Source: CAMDHY01 sp046156265 (GTDB lineage Bacteria > Pseudomonadota > Alphaproteobacteria > Rhizobiales > Segnochrobactraceae). Taken from it: a DNA stretch of 43,096 nt. Below are positions 32,921-40,336 of this stretch, in pieces. Made by a program: the position numbers and the translations under genes. How positions within the stretch are numbered: position 1 is the stretch's first letter; every line of letters starts with the position of its first letter. The notes under the pieces are model-generated. The model did no database searches and was not told the DNA's origin. It saw nothing but the letters and a program-made list of their open reading frames with translations. Location: contig NZ_JAWDIR010000012.1 of NCBI RefSeq assembly GCF_046156265.1, positions 1-43,096 on the forward strand, in the 5' to 3' direction.

Positions 32921-32982
32921 AACCCTCCCCCCTCGCGGGGGAGGTCGGCGCGCCAAAGGCGCGACGGGAGGGGGGGCCGCGC
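32921..32982 (+). repeat. REP-like element, copy 4 (extended variant)
   Basis: Starts and ends like the other units, but the short central linker is replaced by about 20 bases with their own small hairpin (GGCGCGCC-aaa-GGCGCG). It therefore looks like a nested palindrome. Forms an inverted pair with copy 5. Confidence 0.8.
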
Positions 32983-33068
32983 CGCGGCAGCGGCGAGGGA
33001 AGACTCTCTCCGCTTGCCGCGAAGGGTCCATTGCTGCAGCGACCCGTGCTTCCTTCGGACGCCTCATT

Positions 33069-33114
33069 TGCGGCCGCCCCCCCTCCCTACCCTCCCCCGC
33101 GAGGGGGGAGGGTT
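33069..33114 (-). repeat. REP-like element, copy 5 (inverted)
   Basis: Reverse-complement orientation of the unit at 2720-2764, differing by a few bases. It lies 86 bases from copy 4 and pairs with it in inverted orientation. Confidence 0.85.
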
Positions 33115-33313
33115 TGCCCCGAGGACGGGGTCACCGGATCAAACCGATACGAAGACCCGGGGTGACCGTCCATTTCCGCGGTCCATCCCGTCCATCGGCG
33201 CGGCGGATCGCATCCATCTGCTCTTTTGATTGGCACTGGCGCGCCGGATCGGCTTCAAGGGTCGGCTCGCCCGCCGCCATTCCGCGACGGCGCCTGCCAC
33301 CACCGGTCGTCCG

Positions 33314-34756
33314 ATGTCTCCGCCGCCCTCCGCCTTCGCCCGCCGTCTGCCCCGTCTCGCCACCGAGGCGCGGGCGACGCTGATGCTGGCGCTGCCGCTG
33401 GCGGCGACGCAGCTCGCCCAGATCGCCATCAACACGACCGACGTGGTGATGGTCGGCTGGCTCGGCGCCGAGGCGCTCGCCGCGGTGGCGCTCGGCTCCG
33501 GCGTGAACTTCGTGCCGCTGATGTTCCTGATCGGCGTGGCGGTGGCGGTGTCGCCGCTCGTCTCGCAGGCGCGCGGCGCCCGCAGTCACTTCCTGCGCGA
33601 CGCCCGCCGCTCGGTGCGGCAGGGGCTTTGGGCGGTGACGCTCCTCGGCCTGCCGTGCTGCCTCGCGCTCTGGCAGACCGAGGCGATCCTCCTCGTCGCC
33701 GGCCAGGAACCGGCGGTCTCGGCCGAGGCTGCGGCCTATGTGCGGGCGCTTGTGCCGGGGTTGATCCCGGCCGGCTGGTTCGTCGTGCTGCGCTCGTTCG
33801 TCTCGGCGATGGAGCGGCCGCGCTCGGCCCTCGTCGTCATGGTCGCCGCCTTCTTCCTCAACGTCCTGATCAACTGGCTGCTGATCTTCGGCAACCTCGG
33901 CTTCCCGCGGCTCGGCGTCGTCGGCGCCGGCGTCGCCTCGTCGATCTCCAACGTCGCCTGTTTCCTGGCGCTGCTCGGCTTCATCCTCATCGACCGCCGG
34001 CTGAAGCGCTTCTCCATCCTCGGCCGGCTGTGGCGGCCGGACGGGCCACGGTTGTGGCGGCTGCTCGTCGTCGGTGTGCCGATCGGCGCCTCGCTCTTGC
34101 TCGAGCTCGGCCTGTTCGTCGGCGCGACGCTGCTGATGGGGGCCTACGGCACCACGGCGCTCGCCGCCCACCAGATCGCCATCCAGATCGCCGCCGTCAC
34201 CTTCATGGTACCGCTCGGCGTCGGGCAGGCGGCGACCGTGCGGGTCGGGCTCGCGGCCGGGCGCGGCGACAGCGTCGGCGTCGGCGACGCCGGTCTCGTC
34301 GCGGTTGTCATCGGCGTCGGCTTCATGGCGGCGATGGGGCTCGTGATGATCGCCGTGCCCGAGCCGCTGATCGCCGCCTTCATCGGTGTCGCCGATCCGG
34401 CGAACGATCCGTCGGTGGCGCCGCTCCACGCGATGGCGGTGACGTTCCTGTTCTATGCGGCGTTGTTCCAGGTCGCCGACGGCATGCAGGTGGTCGGCCA
34501 GGGCATCCTGCGCGGCCTCTCCGACACCCGCGCGCCGGTGATCTTCGGCTTCATCGGCTTCTGGCTGGTCGGCTTCGTCGCCGCCGCCGGCCTCGGGCGC
34601 CTCTATGGCCCGACCGGCATCTGGATCGGCCTCGTCGCCGGCCTGTTCGTCGTCGGCGGCCTCTGCCTCGCCCGTTTCCTGCGGCGTGACAGGCTCGGCC
34701 TCGTCGCGCGGGCGACGAGGCAAGAAGTCAGTGCTGAGCTCAGAACCGAGTCGTGA
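33314..34756 (+). CDS. MATE family multidrug efflux transporter
   Basis: A 480-residue pump with 12 predicted membrane helices in two MatE halves. Typical segments are LALPLAATQLAQIAINTTDVVMVGWLG at the first helix, GVAVAVSPLVSQARGA, MERPRSALVV, and QIAIQIAAVTFMVPLGVGQAATVRVG in the second half. NorM-like relatives exchange sodium or protons for cationic drugs. The ATG at 33314 is chosen because the first helix then starts about 25 residues in, although no ribosome binding site is obvious; an in-frame TTG at 33230 would add 28 Arg-rich residues. Its 3' end overlaps the convergent ccdA-like gene by 17 bases. Confidence 0.92.
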   Translation: MSPPPSAFARRLPRLATEARATLMLALPLAATQLAQIAINTTDVVMVGWLGAEALAAVALGSGVNFVPLMFLIGVAVAVSPLVSQARGARSHFLRDARRSVRQGLWAVTLLGLPCCLALWQTEAILLVAGQEPAVSAEAAAYVRALVPGLIPAGWFVVLRSFVSAMERPRSALVVMVAAFFLNVLINWLLIFGNLGFPRLGVVGAGVASSISNVACFLALLGFILIDRRLKRFSILGRLWRPDGPRLWRLLVVGVPIGASLLLELGLFVGATLLMGAYGTTALAAHQIAIQIAAVTFMVPLGVGQAATVRVGLAAGRGDSVGVGDAGLVAVVIGVGFMAAMGLVMIAVPEPLIAAFIGVADPANDPSVAPLHAMAVTFLFYAALFQVADGMQVVGQGILRGLSDTRAPVIFGFIGFWLVGFVAAAGLGRLYGPTGIWIGLVAGLFVVGGLCLARFLRRDRLGLVARATRQEVSAELRTES

Positions 34757-35462
34757 GCCGCGTCAGCCAGTCGGGCGAGGCTTCCACCAGCCACGCCTCG
34801 ACGGCCTTGTCGGTCCCGGCGAGCACGGCCAAGCCTACGACCACCAGCACCACGCCGATCACGAGCTTGCCGACGCTGCCGGCCGACAGCAGCTTTCCGC
34901 GTGCCTTGAGCAGCCAGGTGCGCCCGACGGTTCCGAGCACCGCTAGGGGCAGGCCGGCGCCGAGGCCGAAGGCGAGCATGACGGCGGCCACCGACCACAG
35001 GTCCTCGCCGCGCGCGGCGAGGACCGAGGCGGCGCCGAGCGTCGGCCCGACGCACGGGCTCCACACCGCCCCGAGCAGCAGCCCGACGCCGAACTGGCCG
35101 CCGACGCCCTGACCGGAAACGCCGCCGAAGCGGGTCTCGGTCCAGGCGCCGATCGGGGCGGCGGCGAGCGCGAGCCGCGCCTGCGCCGCCGGCACCATCA
35201 GCACGACGCCGAGGGCGATCAGGATCACCGCCGCCAGCCCCCGGAAGACGTCGCCGTCGAGCCCGATGGCGAAGCCGATGGTGGCGACGAACATGCCCAC
35301 CACCGTGAACGACAAGGCGAGCCCGGCGGCGAGCGCCACCGGCGCCAGCCGGTGCTCGCCCGCCGCCGCGCCGAGCACGATCGGCAGGATCGGCAGCACG
35401 CACGGCGACAGGATCGACAGGCCGCCGGCCAGGAAGGCGAGGACGAGGCTGGAGGCGCCCAT
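34740..35462 (-). CDS. CcdA/DsbD-like thiol electron transporter
   Basis: A 240-residue inner membrane protein with about six helices. Two conserved cysteine sites are visible, SILSPCVLPILPIVLG at about 16-31 and GAVWSPCVGPTLGAAS in the middle. Each cysteine lies in the SPCxxP context of the CcdA/DsbD family, which pass electrons from cytoplasmic thioredoxin to periplasmic partners. The gene follows the periplasmic thioredoxin gene by 16 bases, so the two form a redox relay. There is no cytochrome c maturation gene nearby. Transcription probably starts from the sigma-type promoter at 35985-36012. Confidence 0.92.
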   Translation of the reverse strand: MGASSLVLAFLAGGLSILSPCVLPILPIVLGAAAGEHRLAPVALAAGLALSFTVVGMFVATIGFAIGLDGDVFRGLAAVILIALGVVLMVPAAQARLALAAAPIGAWTETRFGGVSGQGVGGQFGVGLLLGAVWSPCVGPTLGAASVLAARGEDLWSVAAVMLAFGLGAGLPLAVLGTVGRTWLLKARGKLLSAGSVGKLVIGVVLVVVGLAVLAGTDKAVEAWLVEASPDWLTRLTTRF

Positions 35463-35478
35463 CGGTCCGAGGCTCCCG

Positions 35479-35928
35479 TCAGCCGGCGAAGGCGGTGGCG
35501 ACGAGCTTGCGGATGGAGGCCGGGTCGGTGTCGCCGACGGTGCGACCGGTCTCCTTGGCGCCGGCGAAGACGATCAGCGTGCTCTGCTTCTGCACGCCGA
35601 GCGACCGCAGCACGTCCTTCTGGGTGTCGAAGTCGACGCTGAAAACGGTGAGGCCCTTGAACTCCGGCACCGCCGGCAGGGCGGCGAGGGTCGGGGCCTG
35701 GGCCTTGCAGACCGGGCACCATGGGGCGTTGACGTCGATCAGGATCGGCTTGCCGGCCTTCTGCGCCGCCTCGAAGGCGGCCGGGGTGAACGGCGTGCCG
35801 ACTTCGGCGCGGGCCGTCGCGGCAAAGAGCGTGGCAACGAGCGCCAGCAGCAGCGCTGCGGCGGTGACGGCAATGCGGGTGGCAAGGCGCGCTCGGTGGT
35901 CGAGGGCGGTGGCTGCGGTTGCGATCAT
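35479..35928 (-). CDS. Periplasmic thioredoxin-like protein
   Basis: A 149-residue protein with an N-terminal export signal (ALLLALVATLFAATARA) and a thioredoxin fold. The active site is WCPVCK, and the cis-proline region is QSTLIVF, where the usual proline is not evident. It resembles SoxW/DsbD C-terminal type reductants that are kept reduced by CcdA. ATG 35928 is chosen over ATG 35934 because GGGAG then lies six bases upstream; it abuts the other start. The cotranscribed ccdA-like gene supports a reducing role in the periplasm. The client proteins are unknown. Confidence 0.9.
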   Translation of the reverse strand: MIATAATALDHRARLATRIAVTAAALLLALVATLFAATARAEVGTPFTPAAFEAAQKAGKPILIDVNAPWCPVCKAQAPTLAALPAVPEFKGLTVFSVDFDTQKDVLRSLGVQKQSTLIVFAGAKETGRTVGDTDPASIRKLVATAFAG

Positions 35929-35984
35929 GGTCATCTCCCAGGGAACTGTCCGGCGGGCTTCGACGAGGCCCGGTCACGCCCCTT

Positions 35985-36012
35985 CTTTCGGTGCTGGCCG
36001 CAGCGGCGTTAC
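35985..36012 (-). promoter_or_regulatory. Predicted ECF sigma promoter of the thioredoxin-ccdA operon
   Basis: On the minus strand GTAACG (36012-36007) is followed after exactly 16 bases by CGAAAG (35990-35985). This matches the plus-strand element at 36076-36103 in hexamer, spacing and CGAA. The pattern resembles the promoter motif reported for Caulobacter SigF (GTAAC... and CGAA). Predicted RNA start is near 35978, leaving a leader of about 50 bases. Confidence 0.72.
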
Positions 36013-36075
36013 GGTGCTCACCGGCTCGTGATCGAAAAATCCCGAATGATCCGCCCCCCGGTGGCTCCGCGCGCC

Positions 36076-36103
36076 GTAACGAAGGGCGCCCGTGCGGCGA
36101 AGA
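36076..36103 (+). promoter_or_regulatory. Predicted autoregulatory ECF sigma promoter
   Basis: GTAACG (36076-36081), a 16-base spacer, then CGAAGA (36098-36103), facing the sigma gene. RNA would start at about 36107-36111, at or next to the GTG start at 36111, which implies a leaderless or nearly leaderless message. It is the divergent twin of the element at 35985-36012. Confidence 0.72.
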
Positions 36104-36110
36104 GGATGCA

Positions 36111-36662
36111 GTGGCGGACCCGGCGGAACGTGAGTGGGACGAGCTGATGCGGGCGTCGCTGGCCGGCGACGACGCCGCCTATTGTCGGCTGCTCGCTCGC
36201 CTGACGCCGTCGATCCGCGCCTCCGTGCGCCGGGGGCTGGCCCGAGCCGGCGCGCCCGCCGCAGAAGTCGAGGACATCGTGCAGGAGACGCTGTTGGCGA
36301 TCCATCTCAGGCGGGCGAGCTGGGACCCGGGGCTGCCGCTGGCGCCCTGGGTCGCCGCCATCACCCGCTACAAGCTCGTCGACAGCCTGCGCCGGCGGGG
36401 CCGCCGCGGCGAGGTGTCGATCGAGCCGCTGGTGGAAACGCTGAGCGCGCCGGCCGAGGAGCGCGCCGCCGCCCGTGACGTCGCCCGGGCGCTGGCCACG
36501 CTGCCGCGCGGCCAGCGCAGCGTCGTCGAGGCGCTGGCGGTGACCGGCGAGACGATCGCCGAGGCGGCGCGGCGGCTGTCGATGTCGGAGGGCGCCGTGC
36601 GCGTCGCCCTGCACCGGGGGCTCGCGGCGCTCGCCGCGCGCTTCTCGAAGGAGGAGAGATGA
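36111..36662 (+). CDS. ECF sigma factor of the SigF/NrsF (DUF1109-linked) group
   Basis: A 183-residue extracytoplasmic function sigma factor. Region 2 carries EDIVQETLLAIH at 54-65 and WDPGLPLAPWVAAITRYKLVDSLRRRGRR, where the last stretch binds DNA. Region 4 (about 130-175) has LPRGQRSVVEALAVTGETIAEAA then a helix-turn-helix. GTG 36111 is preferred because the reading VADPAEREWDELM matches the N-termini of relatives; ATG 36147 is an alternative. The stop overlaps the anti-sigma start as ATGA. Two identical predicted promoters suggest that it drives its own transcription and the divergent thioredoxin-ccdA operon. Confidence 0.92.
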   Translation: MADPAEREWDELMRASLAGDDAAYCRLLARLTPSIRASVRRGLARAGAPAAEVEDIVQETLLAIHLRRASWDPGLPLAPWVAAITRYKLVDSLRRRGRRGEVSIEPLVETLSAPAEERAAARDVARALATLPRGQRSVVEALAVTGETIAEAARRLSMSEGAVRVALHRGLAALAARFSKEER

Positions 36663-37297
36663 GGACCGACGACCTGCTGCGTGCGCTCGCCGCCGACGGT
36701 GGCCGGGTGCGCGTGCCGCTGGGGAGGCTGCTCACCTTCGCGGTGGCCGGCACGACCCTGCTCGTCGCGGCGGTCTACCTGCCGCTGCACGGCCTGCGCA
36801 CCGACATCGTGACGCTCGACTGGTCGCTGCAGGTCATCTTCAAGCTCGCCGTGCCGCTCGCCGCGGCGCTGGCCGCCGGCGCACTGGCGCTCGATCTCGT
36901 CCGGCCCGGCGTTCCGCCCCGGCGGCGTCTCGCCTGGCTCGCCGTCGTGGCCACCGTGCTCGCCCTCGGTGTCGCGACCGAGCTCGCGGTGCTGCCGGCG
37001 AGCGAGTGGTGGCCGCGGATGGTCGGCCGCAACGCCGTGCGCTGCCTCGCCACCGTGCCCGTCCTCTCGGCGCTGCCGCTCGCCGCGGCTCTCGCGGTCT
37101 TGTCGCGCGGTGCGCCGATGTCGCCCGCGGCGGCGGGCGCCAGCGCGGGACTGGCGGCCGGCGCCGCCGGCGCGCTCGTCTACGCTCTCGTCTGCCCGGA
37201 CGACTCGCCGCTGTTTGTTGCCGTCTGGTACGGCATCGCCGTCGCCGCTGTCACCGCCCTTGGCGCCCTCGCCGGCCGCCGCTTCCTGCGCTGGTAG
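36659..37297 (+). CDS. NrsF-type anti-sigma factor (DUF1109)
   Basis: A 212-residue inner membrane protein with about six helices and a short cytoplasmic N-terminus, MRTDDLLRALAADGG, as in DUF1109 anti-sigma factors. Two cysteines only: Cys129 (RNAVRCLATVP) and Cys179 (YALVCPDDSP). As I recall, Caulobacter NrsF requires two cysteines with the same 50-residue separation to release its sigma factor under heavy-metal stress, so the sensing residues appear retained. It is translationally coupled to the sigma gene. A weak GC-rich hairpin (37333-37370) lies downstream, with no T run. Confidence 0.92.
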   Translation: MRTDDLLRALAADGGRVRVPLGRLLTFAVAGTTLLVAAVYLPLHGLRTDIVTLDWSLQVIFKLAVPLAAALAAGALALDLVRPGVPPRRRLAWLAVVATVLALGVATELAVLPASEWWPRMVGRNAVRCLATVPVLSALPLAAALAVLSRGAPMSPAAAGASAGLAAGAAGALVYALVCPDDSPLFVAVWYGIAVAAVTALGALAGRRFLRW

Positions 37298-37394
37298 CGG
37301 CCCCCGGGACAGCGGCCCGGTGGCCGGCGGAGGGCCGGGGAGACCGTGGGCACCTTGTGGCCTCCCGGCCTCATCACGACGACGCTCGCTCGCC

Positions 37395-37408
37395 TTGATC
37401 CAGATCAA
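37395..37408. promoter_or_regulatory. Perfect FNR/FixK box upstream of the CsbD gene
   Basis: TTGATCCAGATCAA is a perfect match to the FNR/FixK/Anr consensus TTGAT-N4-ATCAA. Its centre is 68 bases before the CsbD start codon. If it acts as a class II activator site at -41.5, RNA would start near 37443 with a 27-base leader containing GGGAGGA. This suggests induction at low oxygen. Confidence 0.85.
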
Positions 37409-37469
37409 TGCTCGCCGCCCCGTCCCATGAAGAATGGGTGATCACACCAAAAGGCGGGAGGAACATATC

Positions 37470-37643
37470 ATGGACAAGGATCGCGTGATCGGTTCGGCCA
37501 AGGTCGTGAAGGGCAAGATCAAGGAAGCCATCGGCAAGGCCGTCGGCGATGTGAAGCTCGAGTCCGAGGGGACCGCCGACCGGGTCGAGGGCGAGATCCA
37601 GAACGCCGTCGGCGGCATCAAGGATACCCTCAAGGGCAACTAG
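37470..37643 (+). CDS. CsbD family stress protein
   Basis: A 57-residue hydrophilic protein of the CsbD/YjbJ family, among the most abundant stress proteins in many bacteria but of unknown function. It starts MDKDRVIGSAKVVKGKIKEAIGK and repeats a helical pattern with VEGEIQNAVGGIKDTLKG. The ATG at 37470 has GGGAGGA seven bases upstream. An FNR/FixK box lies ahead of it, so low-oxygen control is likely. It precedes two tiny membrane proteins on the same strand. Confidence 0.93.
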   Translation: MDKDRVIGSAKVVKGKIKEAIGKAVGDVKLESEGTADRVEGEIQNAVGGIKDTLKGN

Positions 37644-37817
37644 CCGCGGACAAGGAAAAGCAGCCGCGGGAGGACGAGGCTTCGTCGGGGCCCCGTCGTC
37701 CAATCCGAAGCGAACAGCGATCAGGTGCGACGCCCGCCCGGCGCGGCGGACGCGCGCGCCTTCCAGTACCCGGCCGCACCGGCCGTGTGCCCTCCGACAC
37801 ACGTTGGACCGCAGGCC

Positions 37818-37961
37818 ATGAGCCGCAATGTCTTGTATTTCGTCATCGGTGTTCTGGTCATCGTCGCCGGCGTCGCGGGCTATCTCCTCTACCAGGAGCA
37901 GCAGAAGCCCGGCGTCAGCATCGAGATCGGCGAGGGTGGCGTGTCGATCGAGGGCAAGTAG
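37818..37961 (+). CDS. Small single-pass membrane protein
   Basis: A 47-residue protein: MSRNVLYFVIGVLVIVAGVAG forms one transmembrane helix, followed by YLLYQEQQKPGVSIEIGEGG and a short acidic end. Similar tiny proteins are common in Rhizobiales genomes without assigned function. The ATG at 37818 is the only start that places the helix at the N-terminus; the upstream in-frame residues are low-complexity and discarded. GCAGG three bases before it is a poor ribosome binding site. It may be cotranscribed with its neighbours. Confidence 0.65.
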   Translation: MSRNVLYFVIGVLVIVAGVAGYLLYQEQQKPGVSIEIGEGGVSIEGK

Positions 37962-38071
37962 CCTTTTCGATCGGAGACGGCGCGGCCGCGGCCGTGCCGG
38001 ACGATGCGTGCAGCGAGGGACCGAGGCCCGCCAGTGGTGGCCCGGCCCGGCTCTCTCAGGGAGATCGATCC

Positions 38072-38236
38072 ATGTCGCTCGGCCTCATCCTCGTCATCCT
38101 GCTCGTCATCTTCCTGCTCGGCGGCTTCAGCGGCCGCTTCGGCGGTTATGGCTACGGTTTCGGCCACGGCGGCATCGGCGTGATCGGGGTGGTCCTGATC
38201 ATCCTTCTCGTCCTCGTCCTGATGGGCCGCATCTGA
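38072..38236 (+). CDS. DUF3309-like small membrane protein
   Basis: A 54-residue protein with two hydrophobic segments (LGLILVILLVIFLLGG and VIGVVLIILLVLVLMG) separated by a Gly/Tyr/His-rich turn, FGGYGYGFGHGG. It ends LMGRI. This plan matches DUF3309 proteins, of unknown function. CAGGGAGA lies about seven bases before the ATG. It converges on the peptide importer genes with a 40-base gap. Confidence 0.75.
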   Translation: MSLGLILVILLVIFLLGGFSGRFGGYGYGFGHGGIGVIGVVLIILLVLVLMGRI

Positions 38237-38276
38237 GCCCACGGGGCCGAAGCCAGGCCGGGACAGCGCGGCCCGC

Positions 38277-39299
38277 TCAGTCCGGGAAGTGGCAGGCCAC
38301 CGCGTGTCCGCCGGCATTCGCCGTCAGTACCGGCTCGACCTCGGCGCAGAGCCCCTGCGCCCTCGGGCAGCGGGTGCGGAAGCGGCAGCCGGACGGCGGG
38401 CTAGCCGGGTTCGGCACGTCGCCCGTCAGCACGATGCGCCGCCGCGCCCGTTCGCGGTCGGGGTCCGGCACCGGTGCCGCCGACAGCAGCGCCTGCGTAT
38501 AGGGGTGGCGCGGGTGCGCGTAGAGGTCGTCGTTCCCGGCGATCTCGACGATGCGGCCGAGATACATCACCGCCACCCGGTCGGCGAGATGGCGCACGAC
38601 CGCGAGGTCGTGGGCGATGAACAGGTAGGCGAGGCCGAGCCTGTCCTGCAGGTCCTTCAGCAGGTTGAGCACGCCCGCCTGGATCGACACGTCGAGCGCC
38701 GACACCGGCTCGTCGAGGACGACGAGTTCGGGCTCGAGCGCGAGCGCGCGGGCGATGCCGATGCGCTGGCGCTGGCCGCCGGAGAACTGGTGCGGGTAGC
38801 GCTTGGCGTGCTCCGGGTCGAGCTTGACCAGCGCCATCACCGCGGCGACGCGCTCGGGGATCTCCGCCTTCGGCACGCCGAGATTGCGCATCGGCTCGGC
38901 GATGATGTCGCCGGTGGTCAGCCGCGGGTGCAGCGAGGCGTAGGGATCCTGGAAGACGATCTGCAGGTTGCGTCGCACCGGCTGCAGTTCGGAGTGGCGC
39001 AGCCTCGCGATGTCCTGGCCCTTGAACAGGATGTGGCCGTCGGACGGGTCGAGCAGCCGCACGACGCAGCGCGCCAGCGTGGACTTGCCGCAGCCGGATT
39101 CGCCGACGAGGCCGAGCGTCTCGCCGGCGGCGACCGTGAACGACACCCCCGCCACCGCCTGGACGTGGCCGACGGTGCGGTCGAACAGGATGCCGCGCTT
39201 GATCGGGTAGGCCTTGACGAGGTCGTCGACGACGAGGAGCGGCGCCGCCGGGGCGCCGCCACCGCCACCGCCGCCGGTGGTGTCGAGCGCGGGCCTCAT
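38277..39299 (-). CDS. Peptide ABC importer ATP-binding protein, DppF/OppF type
   Basis: A 340-residue ATPase of a dipeptide/oligopeptide importer. Walker A is GESGCGKST at 66-74, the signature FSGGQRQR, and Walker B LVVLDEPVSALD. The C-terminal oligopeptide-transporter extension has SGCRFRTRCPRAQGLC, rich in cysteine. The N-terminus has a run of seven glycines before the first strand. Its ATG overlaps the stop of the DppD-type gene (ATGA). Last gene of the B-C-D-F operon. Confidence 0.93.
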   Translation of the reverse strand: MRPALDTTGGGGGGGAPAAPLLVVDDLVKAYPIKRGILFDRTVGHVQAVAGVSFTVAAGETLGLVGESGCGKSTLARCVVRLLDPSDGHILFKGQDIARLRHSELQPVRRNLQIVFQDPYASLHPRLTTGDIIAEPMRNLGVPKAEIPERVAAVMALVKLDPEHAKRYPHQFSGGQRQRIGIARALALEPELVVLDEPVSALDVSIQAGVLNLLKDLQDRLGLAYLFIAHDLAVVRHLADRVAVMYLGRIVEIAGNDDLYAHPRHPYTQALLSAAPVPDPDRERARRRIVLTGDVPNPASPPSGCRFRTRCPRAQGLCAEVEPVLTANAGGHAVACHFPD

Positions 39300-40336
39300 C
39301 GGGCGCCTCCAGCCGCCGGCATCGGCAGCGGCGTGCGCGCCGAGAGATCGGCGAGGTGGCAGGCGGCGGCGTGGTCGCCGACGGCGATCAGCGCCGGCCG
39401 CTCGACGGTGCAGCGCGGCACGGCGATCGGGCAGCGCGGGTGGAAGGAGCAGCCCGGCGGCCGCGCCGCGAGCCCCGGCGGGCTGCCCTCGATCGGCACG
39501 AGGCGGCCGCGGTCGCCCTCGAGCGAGGGCAGGGCCTTCAAGAGGCTCGCGGTGTAGGGATGGGCTGGCCGGTAGTAGGCCTCGCGCACTGGCGCCCGCT
39601 CGACGACGCGGCCGGCGTAGAGGATGGCGACGCGGTCGGCGAGACCGGCGACGATGCCGAGGTCGTGGGTGATCAGCACCAGCGCGAGGCCGCGCTCGCG
39701 CCGGAGCCCGTCGAGCAACTCGATGATCTGCGCCTGGATGGTGACGTCGAGGGCCGTCGTCGGCTCGTCGGCGATCAGCACTTCGGGATCGTTCGCCATC
39801 GCCATGGCGATCATCGCCCGCTGCCGCATGCCGCCGGAGAACTCGTGCGGATACTGCGCCGCCCGCCGCTCGGGGAAGGGCACGGCAACCAGGGCGAGGA
39901 GGTCCACCGCCTTCCTCATCGCCTGGCGCTGCGACACCGAGCGGTCGTGGATGCGGATCATCTCGGTGATCTGGGCGCCGACCGTCATCACCGGGTTCAG
40001 CGCCGTCATCGGGTCCTGGAAGATCATCGCCATGCGCTTGCCGCGCAGCCGCCTGAGCGCCTCCGGCCGGCCGAGATACTCCTCGCCGTCGAGCCTGACC
40101 GAGCCGGTAACGGTGACGCCGGGCCCGGTCAGCCCCATGGCGGCGAGCATCGTCACACTCTTGCCGGAGCCGGATTCGCCGACCACCGCCAGCACCTCGC
40201 CGCGGTCGACGGAAAGATCGACGCCGCTCACGGCCTCGAGGCCGCCGGCGGGGCCGGGGAAGACGACGCGCAGGTCGCGCACTTCGAACAGCGGCGGCCG
40301 GGTGCCGGCGGCAGATGCTGGGGCGACGGCGCTCAC
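39296..40336 (-). CDS. Peptide ABC importer ATP-binding protein, DppD/OppD type
   Basis: A 346-residue ATPase that pairs with the DppF-type subunit. Walker A is GESGSGKSV at 53-61, the signature FSGGMRQRAMIA, and Walker B VLIADEPTTALD. The C-terminal extension carries PPGCSFHPRCPIAVPRC, the cysteine cluster typical of the family. The start is GTG at 40336, overlapping the stop of the upstream permease gene as GTGA. A longer reading that runs back through the permease gene is not coding. Confidence 0.93.
   Translation of the reverse strand: MSAVAPASAAGTRPPLFEVRDLRVVFPGPAGGLEAVSGVDLSVDRGEVLAVVGESGSGKSVTMLAAMGLTGPGVTVTGSVRLDGEEYLGRPEALRRLRGKRMAMIFQDPMTALNPVMTVGAQITEMIRIHDRSVSQRQAMRKAVDLLALVAVPFPERRAAQYPHEFSGGMRQRAMIAMAMANDPEVLIADEPTTALDVTIQAQIIELLDGLRRERGLALVLITHDLGIVAGLADRVAILYAGRVVERAPVREAYYRPAHPYTASLLKALPSLEGDRGRLVPIEGSPPGLAARPPGCSFHPRCPIAVPRCTVERPALIAVGDHAAACHLADLSARTPLPMPAAGGAR

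Larger units (their letters stand above)
32884..33313. other. 430-base gap holding an inverted pair of REP-like elements
   Basis: No gene is recognised between the MFS and MATE genes. REP-like copies 4 and 5 face each other here. The stretch between them (32983-33068) shows no coding potential or terminator. No clear promoter for the MATE gene was found. Confidence 0.6.

Noticed and set aside
33230..33313. TTG start for the MATE gene adding 28 residues
   Set aside because: It would add an Arg-rich unstructured tail before the first helix; ATG at 33314 gives the usual topology.
37333..37370. Hairpin after the anti-sigma gene as terminator
   Set aside because: Only seven perfect pairs with a loop over 20 bases and no T run; too weak to list as a feature.
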